Shown one piece after another: positions 1-43,700 of a DNA stretch of 64,000 nt (its first letter is position 1; each line of letters opens with the position of its first letter). Location of the stretch: contig NC_135720.1 of assembly GCF_964656455.1 (NCBI RefSeq), forward strand, positions 105,846,696 through 105,910,695. The letters run 5' to 3'. Origin of the DNA: Halichoerus grypus (taxonomy: Eukaryota > Chordata > Mammalia > Carnivora > Phocidae). A program made the translations under genes and the position numbers. Below the pieces are notes generated by a model, which saw only the letters and a list, made by a program, of their open reading frames with translations, was not told the DNA's origin and searched no databases.

Positions 1-2
1 CA

Positions 3-633
3 GGGGAAGAGGCTGCTGGGGGTGACAGGCTCATCCATGAGCGGGACCTGGCCTGGCTGCAGGAGGCAGATGGTGAGTGGTCCCCCCTCCTACCCACAAA
101 CTCCTCTGGGATGTTAGATCCCCTGGACACGCCTGTCGTCCACACCAGGGAGGGAGTTCCCTTCTCACCACGCCCAGACTCTGTCATCTGTCCCTTAACA
201 AGCCCCAGATATTGAGCCACGGTCTCTTATTTCTTCCCAGTGGTGGTGGCAGAAGTGACCCAGCCATCGTTGGGTGTGGGCTACGAGCTGGGCCGGGCCG
301 TGGCCCTCAATAAGCGGATCCTGTGCCTCTTCCGTCCGCAGTCTGGCCGAGGTGAGCGCTCCAAGCCCTGGGTTGCCCCTCCTCCCACCCCAGCCTTCTG
401 CAGACCCAGCCCTGGGGGGCTCTGAGGACAGTGCCTATCCCCAAAACGGGACAGGGCAGGGAGCAGAGAGGGGGAACGTGGATGGAAGGAACCTTCACCT
501 CCCTCCACCCTTCTCAGTGCTTTCAGCCATGATCCGGGGAGCAGCAGATGGCTCGAGGTTCCAGGTGTTGGACTACGAGGAGGGCCAGGTGGAGGCCATG
601 CTGGATCGATACTTTGAGGGTGACCCTTCCTAG
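3..633 (+). CDS. DNPH1: DNPH1, 2'-deoxynucleoside 5'-phosphate N-hydrolase 1 (last three exons; 5' part lies left of the window)
   Basis: Exons 1-72 (partial), 241-351 and 518-633 join in frame across GT-AG introns; the valine codons split over both junctions are restored exactly. The product cleaves the N-glycosidic bond of 2'-deoxynucleoside 5'-monophosphates and sanitises the nucleotide pool (for example hydroxymethyl-dUMP). Active-site residues of the family are visible: the Asp in HERDL, and the catalytic Glu in GVGYELGRA (codon at 285-287; Glu104 in human). The C-terminal exon reads VLSAMIRGAADGS to YFEGDPS and then stops at 631-633. Human protein continues for about 11 more residues; after the stop the same frame still reads a close match (AASPDPT), so this species ends early. 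The gene faces CUL9 tail to tail. The start and N-terminal Rossmann strand are outside the window. Confidence 0.95.
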
Positions 634-743
634 CAGATGGCTGCCTCCCCTGACCCAACTGCTTGATTTAACCCCACTTTGTTAATTCTTCTAATCCCAG
701 ACTCTGCCCTAGTACCCTTCCTACCTCTTAGCCCCACTACCAA

Positions 744-749
744 ATTAAA
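744..749 (+). terminator. DNPH1: DNPH1 poly(A) signal (ATTAAA)
   Basis: ATTAAA lies 111 bases after the DNPH1 stop codon, the usual place for the end of this gene's short 3' UTR. It is the common variant of AATAAA. Cleavage is expected about 15-25 bases downstream. Confidence 0.7.
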
Positions 750-769
750 GGTATGTTTAAAATTCTACC

Positions 770-1205
770 TATGTCGTCTATATGAGTGATGGGGCGGAAT
801 AGGTCCTCAGGAATATCATTTTCTTTCCTGCTTCACTTCAAGATGTAGAGAGACCCGTTAACATTCTGTAGGCCCCCAAGAGAGAGTACTTCCTAATGCC
901 CTCAGACTCATGCCAGGAACGTTCAAGAGTTTGAGGAAGGCTGGCCCAGAGGGTGGCCGTTTCTCGGTCTCCTCTGACGCTGGGTGGGGTTCTGGGACAA
1001 ATGGGCAGGCCTGCACCTGGCCCTGGACCATGCGGACCTTCATTTCCCTTTGTCCAGCTTAGGTCAAATGGGTCTGCTTTGGGCCTTCTCGGAGAACACA
1101 AGCGTCTGGAGGTCTAAAAGAAAAGGGAAGAATGAGGGTTGGGGGTATATAGAGGCAGCGGGGAGCTGACGCTAGCCTTTGGGGACGCAGCTGCGCAGCC
1201 TGCTT
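770..1205. other. Spacer between the convergent DNPH1 and CUL9 3' ends
   Basis: About 440 bases lie between the two presumed cleavage sites. No coding exon or recognisable repeat was seen. It is the only insulation between two genes transcribed towards each other. Confidence 0.6.
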
Positions 1206-1228
1206 CCAGAGAAGGATGTGGAAAAAAG

Positions 1229-1234
1229 TTTATT
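1229..1234 (-). terminator. CUL9: CUL9 poly(A) signal (AATAAA on the minus strand)
   Basis: The plus strand reads TTTATT here, i.e. a canonical AATAAA in the CUL9 direction, 126 bases past the CUL9 stop at 1360-1362. The 3' UTR would be only about 150 bases. Confidence 0.8.
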
Positions 1235-1359
1235 CGGTAAACAGAAGGTACTGCAGACACTGGGAATCGCCTCCCCCAACAATGGCAGGAAGGGGCGACC
1301 TCCCCCGCTCGGCCCCCAGGACTCTGGGGTGGCTCCACGTGTTCCCTGTGTCCTGCCCC

Positions 1360-36040
<34,681 letters not shown>

Positions 36041-36049
36041 CCTGACCTC

Positions 36050-37722
36050 CTGGGACACACAAGGAGAAAGATAAAGGCAATGAGGGCAAGGGAAAAGACT
36101 ACATGGAGGAGATGGAACCTTGAGACACAGATCAGGTGCAGGGTGACTGGTAGGCTGCATGATGGAATTTACAGACCAAAGAGAAAAAGCCAACAATGAG
36201 ACAGAATACATAACTTGAATATATTTGGGGATTTAGAAGGAAGGAGAATGCAGTGGAAATGGCAAGAGGGTGAAATGAAGGGGGTTAAGAAATGGAAGAG
36301 GTTATGAAAGAGGATAAGAACAAGAAGGTCACAAAAAGAGTGACAGCTAGGTAGGACAGAAGAGCAGGATGGCCGAGGGATACAGATCAAGACTTAGAAG
36401 GTAACAGGGGTGAGCAGGCAGGACAGCAGCATGGGGGACAGTGGAGCCAGAACAAATGAGGAAAGTCAGGGTGGAGGAGAGGCAGGACAGGGAGTAAAAA
36501 TGATAGCGTAAAGCTGGAATGTGGATATAAAGGAGTGGGCCATGGCAGATAGAATGGAGAGGAAAGAAGGTTGGGCGGTGGGCCCCCACATCCGGATGGC
36601 TGGATGGGGAAAGTGTACCAGGGTATTGTGAGCAGGAGAGGGGCTGAGGGGGCCAGATAAAATTATAGGAAAAAAGACCAGGTTCCACCTGGCACATAAG
36701 TTGTATGTCTGGTGAGGGTCTAAGTCAGGCAGATATATAGGGAGGTGGTAATCATGCAGCTGAAGGGTAGGAAATGAGATCAGGAGATGGTGAAGATGTT
36801 AGAAAGGCAATATATAGCACAGGTGAGACTCAGGTGTGACTCTGAATTCTGGCTCTTTGACTTACTCTGAGAGCACTTTTGGACAACTTACTTCACCACT
36901 GAGCCTCAGTTCCCTCCTCTGCAACATGGTGATAGTATTGTAAAGTTGTAAAAACCTGAGTAAGATCATGTATGTAGACCATCTAAAACAGCCGCTAGCA
37001 CATAGTGAGAGCTCCCTAAACACAACCTAATATCATTATTCTTAGCTGGAGAAGGGAGGGGCAGTCCTCAGATAAACTGAGGTATTAAGCCGGAAAATGG
37101 TAAATGGGAATAGGAAGACGGCTCTGCTGGCGATCAGGAAAAGGTATGTATGGTATGTAGCAATATGGGGGTAACTGGGGAGCGGTGAGAGTAGGAATGG
37201 GGGGGGATAAAAGATGACAGAAGAAAGGTGTGAAGAGGAGGGGAAACATGGGATGTGGACCTCGATGGGGGCAGGGGTCCGGGTAGCATGGGGAGCGGGG
37301 CAAGACCGGGAGGTAATCGGTGATGTGGCAGCGGACAACCGATGAGCAGGGTGAAGTAAAACAACTGATAGGCCTAAATGGGGGTGGGGGGGAGAGGGGG
37401 AACTATCATGGGCCTGGAATAGGAGCAGTAAACTGAGGTGTAGAGGTGAGGTCTGGAGCTGGGGATGAGACAGCAGGTAGAAGCAGGTAGCAAGGTCAGA
37501 CCCAAGCCTGCAGACCATCAGGGGTGCCGGGGGAGGCCACAGGGCAGCGGAACGGCTTTCGGGGCGGGGTGAGGAGGGGGGGTGCGGTCCGAGGAGGCTG
37601 AACAGGACCGGGCGAATCTCGGAGAAAAGACCTGGCGCCCGTCATCAGCCCCACGGAGAGCGGGTCAGGGAGCGGGAAGGGGACGCGGCAGGGACCGGGT
37701 CGCCGCAGGACTCTCCTCTCAC
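36050..37722 (-). other. CUL9: CUL9 intron 1
   Basis: About 1.7 kb between the 5' UTR exon and the ATG exon. The plus strand is strongly purine-rich (GGA/GAA runs, about 36180-36700 and 37040-37450). A MIR-like element lies at about 36830-37045. No extra coding exon was found. Confidence 0.6.
36830..37045 (+). repeat. MIR element (CUL9 intron 1)
   Basis: GAGCCTCAGTTCCCTCCTCT and GCTAGCACATAGTGAGAGCT match MIR. Confidence 0.65.
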
Positions 37723-37830
37723 CTCCCACCGCCCGGCTTGGCCCTCGCTGGGAGCCAGCGGCCGGTCCCGCCGTCCTGGCCCCGCCTCCTCAGCAGCTCC
37801 CTTCCGGGTCACACGGCCAGGGCGGGCGCG
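37723..37830 (-). other. CUL9: CUL9 non-coding first exon (5' UTR; right edge approximate)
   Basis: On the minus strand GGGAG|GTGAGAGG at the left edge is a strong donor, inside a GC-rich, CpG-dense stretch. It would splice to the acceptor at 36050 just before the ATG exon, matching the human gene with one untranslated first exon. The transcription start is not visible; the right border is a guess. Confidence 0.6.
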
Positions 37831-38170
37831 GCCCGGCTTCTACGGGGGCCCCGGCGGCCCAGAGCCGAGCGTGGCGGAAGGGCGCGCGAGTGGAGCATGC
37901 GTAGTGGCCGCGCCGTTGCGCGCACGGCGCGCTGCAGGCGGAGCCCGCGCTCACAGTCGCGTTGCTCCTCGCCGCAGAAGTACGCAGCACTTTCCCTCCT
38001 TCATCTCCGAGCCACCTCTCGCATTTCCTAGGTCGGCCTTCCCCATGCCCCTGAAATCTGCACTCCCAACCCTGGAGCTGTCTGTCCTCTGAGTTTTCAC
38101 TAGATCACGTGGCCATAAGTTTCCCAAGCACTTCCCCTCGGCAGTGCTTTGGATTGGTTGAGTCACTTTG
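37800..38170 (-). promoter_or_regulatory. CUL9: CUL9 promoter: CpG-rich core plus upstream E-box, CCAAT and AP-1-type sites
   Basis: The CpG-dense block to about 37980 includes an ETS-type CCGGAAG on the minus strand (37801-37807), GC boxes and a GCATGCG stretch resembling an NRF1 half site. Upstream lie a perfect CACGTG E-box (38106-38111), an inverted CCAAT (ATTGG, 38153-38157) and a consensus TGAGTCA (38159-38165) directly beside it. There is no clear TATA box, so dispersed initiation is likely. The whole promoter sits in the ~600 bp between CUL9 and the SRF 3' end. Confidence 0.6.
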
Positions 38171-38433
38171 CCTATTAATTAAAATTGCTCATCTCTGTGT
38201 TGGCCTAAAAACCTAACAAAGCCACGCACAGAGACAAAGGCTCCAACTCCCCGAAATGTTCCTTCAGTTAAGTCGCAGAGTTCCACAGCCCAGAGCACCC
38301 CTTAGCTTTGCCGTTGTTATTAGGCAGCCAGGCTTGCTGCTCAGAGCAACAGTTTGGGGTTTGATACTTCCCTCCCTCCCTATGCAGAAAAACGGAGGCA
38401 AAGACCCCACAGTCTGTGCACAAAAATGATACA

Positions 38434-38439
38434 TTTATT
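38434..38439 (-). terminator. SRF: SRF poly(A) signal (AATAAA on the minus strand)
   Basis: TTTATT on the plus strand, about 2.27 kb beyond the SRF stop. This fits the roughly 2.2-kb 3' UTR of mammalian SRF mRNA. An ATTAAA variant lies a few bases upstream (about 38453-38458). Confidence 0.75.
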
Positions 38440-40709
38440 GAAAGAGTATTTTTTTTAATACAAAAGAAAGCTCTGTACATAGGACTGTGACCATGTCCAC
38501 TATTCCTGGGTCAGCATCCCAGGGGAAGTAGAAACCACTGACATACTCCACATTCACACACACACACTCAGGCACACGCACGCGCACACACACATGCACG
38601 CACACACACCCCAGAGCCACCAAGGAAGGGAAACACCAAGGGTTGCTGCACATATAAATGCCACCTCATCCCTGACGCACACATGTTCTCCCAAGGCCAC
38701 GCTCACACAACACACATCATAAGCACTTTGCCTGATTCACTCACTGGGTCTGTCTCTTGTGGGAAGGAGAGGAGGAATTCATCAGTCTCCTCCCCTGGGC
38801 GGGGGAGTGGGGAGTGAGTGAGTGATCGTGGAGTGAAACAAGAGCAGAGAAAGGGGGCTGGGCAGTTACAGACCTGAGTCCCAAGCTCCCCCACTCTCTG
38901 GCCCCTGATTTGCCATGCACCAGCCTTGTAAGCCACCCATAAGCCCCAGCTATCTCCAGGAGAAAGCCCAGAATGGTGACTTCCATCTTGGCACCCCAAA
39001 CCGGGGCAAGACAGCAATGGGGGTTAGAGGTTACGGGGGTTCTCAAACACGCCGGCAAATCATCCCCTTGATAACTAGGCTGTGCACAAAAACTTCCCCC
39101 ACCCCTTCACCTAATCACAGAAGCAGGACTGTTCCTCCTGAAGGCAGTCACGGGGGTTAATAAAACTCCACCCCAACTGCTGCCCTGTTCTGAAAAAGCT
39201 CCCTTTCTGGATAAAGGGGGTGAAGGTAGGCTCTGACACAGGGTAAAAGACCCTCCCCCTATGCTGGCCCATCCTCAAGGTCTACCCCAAAGGGGGCAGA
39301 GTGGGGTAGGGCACGGCCCCTGTACAAATTACATAAATACTGAGGTTACACTTAGAAAAATAAAGTCATTTTCTTCAAGGCTTTTTGTCTTAATTTAAAA
39401 AAGTTACAGTAGCTGCTCACTCCCTGGGAGAGCTGCCCATTTCTGGCTCCCCTATCTCTATACTCAGCCCAAGAGCTGCTCCCATTTCTTCTGACCCCCA
39501 TTCCTGCCTCTCACCCCCTCCCAGACCCCACCCTGCTCACTGCAACTTGGGCCCCAGGCAGCTGCAGGCCTGGGGGAGCACAAGGCTGCAATGCCCATGC
39601 GTGTGGCACAAATGAAGTCAGTTGCCTCTACCTGACACCCTCCCACCCCCACCCCCACATTTGGTCTCCCTCTTCCCTCTCCCTTGCAACAGCCCTAAAG
39701 GGCAAAAAGAGACCCAGGGCTATGGGTCACCCTCCCCACCCCGTTGGGGCATGGCCTGAGGGCCCCTCCCCCGGTTTTCTCCTGGAAACAACCCAGGACC
39801 GGGCAATCCCAGAATCTCCCCTACACACTGACGGGCCCCGAGCTCATGGGGTGGCTCTGTCCCCAGAGGCCCAGCCAGTTCCGGGGAGCCCCAGGGCTCC
39901 CCAGGGAAGGGGAGTTTGGGCAGGGAGGGGGACGAGAAAAACGCCATAAAAAAAAGTTTAAATATTTTAAAAATATATATTTATAGATTTCACTTCGTCT
40001 CCTCAAATAAAAAGTTCAAAATCAACTTTAAGTAAAGCAGCTGGGGGGGGGGGGGATAGACAGGGTGAGAGGGAACCCTGATGGTTCCCTCCAACCCAGG
40101 AGTCCCTGGAGTCCCGAGGGGATCGGCAAGGCAGGGCAGGGCAGCTGGCCCCGGGAACCTGCTCTGTGCACAGGCCCAGCTCTCAGGAGCTGCAGGGACA
40201 ACAGGGCGGCGGCGTGAGGGAAGAAGCCCCATCTCCCCAGGTGGCTCCCTTAGGGGCAGGGGTAGGGCTCTTTTTACCCAGCCTGTGACAGACACAGTGC
40301 TGACTTGGGGTCAGCAAGGAGGCTGGGAGAGGACCCCAACTGCTTCCTCAGGGGGAACACGGTGCCTAGTCCCACAGGGGCCTGTGTGTGGGAAGGTGGG
40401 GCACGGTCCCATTGGATAAGCTAATACTCATGGCAAACATGGCGCCAAGCTGGCGAGGGGAGTCTGAGGAGGGAGGATGGCCCCACCATCAACAGAAAAC
40501 GGGAGGTGGAGCTAGAAGGAGGGGAGGGTGGAGGGCAGGCTGGCCCATTTCTTTGGCTGGAGTGAGAGGGCTCAGTCCTGCGGCTGCCCACTCCTCCTCC
40601 CTGCCTCCCTCCTGCGGCCCGTCAACGTGTGTGTAAAGAAAACGTGAAAAGGCAACAATAAATAAGTGGTGCCATCCCTCGGGCCATCTGTCCAGGGTGG
40701 CAGGGCGGA
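38440..40709 (-). other. SRF: SRF 3' untranslated region
   Basis: Long 3' UTR without interspersed repeats. It contains a CA-rich microsatellite (about 38558-38610), an A/T-rich block (39950-39990) and an AU-rich nonamer close to the stop codon (40657-40665). SRF is an immediate-early-type gene, so rapid mRNA turnover elements are plausible. Confidence 0.7.
40657..40665 (-). promoter_or_regulatory. SRF: AU-rich element nonamer in SRF 3' UTR
   Basis: The minus strand reads TTATTTATT, an exact match to the UUAUUUA(U/A)(U/A) destabilising nonamer, about 45 bases after the SRF stop codon. Whether it is active is inference. Confidence 0.45.
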
Positions 40710-43700
40710 TCAGTCACTCTTGGTGCTGTGAGCGGCGTCCAGGTTCACCACCTGTAACTCGGTGAGGTTGCTGCTGCTCCCAGCCTGCTGCCCGATCACA
40801 GCCATCTGGAGGGAAGGGGGTGTGTGAGGAAGAGGGGGCAGGGGCTGACCAGGCAGTTCACGCCCCCGCCCCGCTTGCCTGCCTGTCCACCACAGGCCTG
40901 ACCGGGAAAACAGACAGGCCTCCTGCCTAGGGGTCTCGGCTTTGACCAATGGGTAAATGGAATGCCCAGGGTCAAGATAAAGAAATGGCTGGCTGGCTGG
41001 GGTGAGGTGAAGGGTACCCCCCCCCCAACACACACACCTACCTGGTGAAGCTGAACTGCAGAAACAGGGATCTGCACTGTCCCAGACGGCGCTGTCAGGA
41101 ACACCTGAGGAACGCCACCTGCATTGGGAAACCACAGGAGATCCTCAAATTGCTTGCTCAAGAGAAACTTCCAGATACTGGAGAAGTGGTGATAAATGCA
41201 CAAGTGACCCGGTAAGTCTCAGATGCAAGTGCCCAAGGGCGAGTGTCCAAATGTGTCCATGTGTGCACGAGGACGTGAGTTTTCAAGTGTGCATGAGTAC
41301 CCTAGTGGACAGCCATGGGTGTTGGAATATGTGTGCAAGCATCCGTGTGTGCGTGTGTAGGGCTATGTGTGGGCAGCCTAGTTTGTGTATGTGGCGTGCG
41401 AGTGTGGACATCTAGGTGTGTATGTGGGGGCCCATTTGAACATTGGGTGTGTAAGGGAGGAAATGGTCCTCCTTCCTCAGCCCCACCCCACAACTCACCT
41501 TGCTCCTGGACCTGGCTGTGGGACACCTGCATGGTGGATGGCGCCTGGGGGAAGGCATTGAGCACGGTGAGGCTGCCATCAGCCAAGCCCGAGGTGGGTG
41601 CATACATCACCGCGTGGGGACTAGGGTACATCATGTGGCCGCCCACAGTTGTGGGCACAGATGACGTCATGATGGTGGCAGGCAATGTCACTGGCAAACA
41701 CAGACACACATTAAGGAGGTTGGCCCTGGTCCCTACTGATATCCCCAATCCCACCTCCAGGAACTCCAGGGCTCTGGAGCCCTCATGCTATTGCCCAGGT
41801 CAGAAGCTTGACAAGACTCATTCCTCTGCTCCCTGTGTCATCGACTAAGAAAAGCCTTATTTTTTCTTGAACACCGGAGTACCGACCTTTAATTGTATCC
41901 TATCACATTATACAATTCAATTTTCTATCTGCTGAATTCTTCATTCCAAGACCATAAGGCCCTGGGAGAAACAAGGATTGCAATGACTGACCCACTCTTA
42001 GGGAAACTCAGATACTCCCCTTTCACTTTATTTTTTTTTAAATACTCCCCTTTTAGGGGGCGCCATCATCCCATTTTTTAATTCGTTCTCACTTTTCCTC
42101 CCTCTTCCTAAACGCGTGGCTAACAAACTCATCTTTTAAACATCCAGGGTTATTGTGCATAAGGTCAACTGGGATCTTGTTAAAATGCAGATCTGGGGTA
42201 AGGCTTAAGAGTCTGCATTTCTATCAAGCTCCCAGGTGATGCTGGTCCTCTGTCCTTAGACCACATCTCATGTAACAAGGCTGTCAAGAGCAAGAACTTA
42301 AAAGTAATTTTATTTTGAAAGTGTTTCATCATTTCTGAAATGACTAGAATTATAGCTACTCAAAACTTAGGATGCCCTCCCACAAGGAGACAACTGCTCT
42401 ATAAATCTTTCCTGGTAATTAAGCAAACATGTGTCCTTGGGTAAGTAAATTCTCCTTTCTGGGCCCATAGCTTCTCACCTGAATGAGGAGAATGGTGGCT
42501 CCAACGGTCCCTAATTTCCTCCTGAAATCCATAGCCCTACCGCAGGACAGGATTCCAAACCCAGCCATCCTCACCTGACCGTCCCATAAGGATTAGGATA
42601 AGGGTTAAGCCAAAAGGCTCCATCTCCACATTAAGGAATTCTCTGACCTTAGTTACAGGAGGGGTACTGCAGGGTGGGGCAGGGAGGGGAGAGCTTCCGG
42701 CGATACCTGTCCCACTGGAGGAGGTCTGCGTGAGGTCTGTGCTGCTGTCACGAGAGGGAGACGCTTGCTGTGGGGCCTGGTGCACCTGAATGGCCTGCAC
42801 TGGGACCTGCTGGGCCACTGCCCCACCTAGGAGACACAGAGACTTACTCATGCTCTGTCCTACCCGGCCACCATCTGCACCAAGCACCCACAAACACCCC
42901 CAGGCCCAGGGTCCGGCACGCTGCTCCCCAACTCCCATAGCTATCTTTCCTAGGGGCTAATGAGGCCTTTCATGGCCTGAATCTTGTCTCCAGGGGTTTC
43001 TGCACTCTGCTCCTGCCCCTCCCCCCTCCTCCCACCCCAGGCCTTGCCTCTGCCTCCTTGGGTGACCTAGGAGCTGGCACTGAACCAACACGAACATGCC
43101 CCATCCCTCACTCAAGGTAGGGAGGTGGTGCAATGTCTACTGTCCCTGTGGCAGAGGGGGCACAGGGCTGGGCTGCTAGAAAAGGCCACAGGGTATGGTT
43201 GAAACTTATTGACAAGGATAGTAGGGGTCCCGGGGGGTGGGGGGGGGAAGGGCATGCCTGCCACTGGGACTTGAAGAGGCTTCTTTCAGGCTCTGGCTGG
43301 CCCCTGTCCACCCTCCTTCTGAGCAAGGAAAGAGGTTCTCCTTGTACCAGCCCTCAATCCACTCGTGGCGTGCTCAGTTTGCCCCTTGTGACTCACCAGG
43401 CATGAGGGTGAAGCTGGTAGGCAGCTGCATGAGGCCCCCAGAGGAGACGGGGCCACTGCCTGTACTCTTCAGCACAGTCCCGTTGGCACTGCTGACAGCG
43501 CTGGGGCTGACGCTAGCAGACACGGGGGCCAGGTAGTTCGTGATGGGGAAGGAGGGGCCGCTGCTGACTTGCATGGTGGTAGAGGTGCTGGGTGCTGTTT
43601 GGATGGTGGAGGTGGTACCCGGCAGGTTGGTGACCGTGAACGCCTGTTTCAGTGTGTCCTACACCCAGAATAAAGATGCAGCAGTGAGCCTCTACCAGAC

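Noticed and set aside
37042..37518. 158-codon minus-strand frame in CUL9 intron 1
   Set aside because: Arises from a pyrimidine-rich tract (Ser/Pro/Leu/Phe bias); not needed for the CUL9 frame, which starts in exon 2.
39655..39668. miR-133-type seed site in the SRF 3' UTR
   Set aside because: The minus strand reads AGACCAAA, one base off the GGACCAA seed match; no exact site was found by eye in the 3' UTR.
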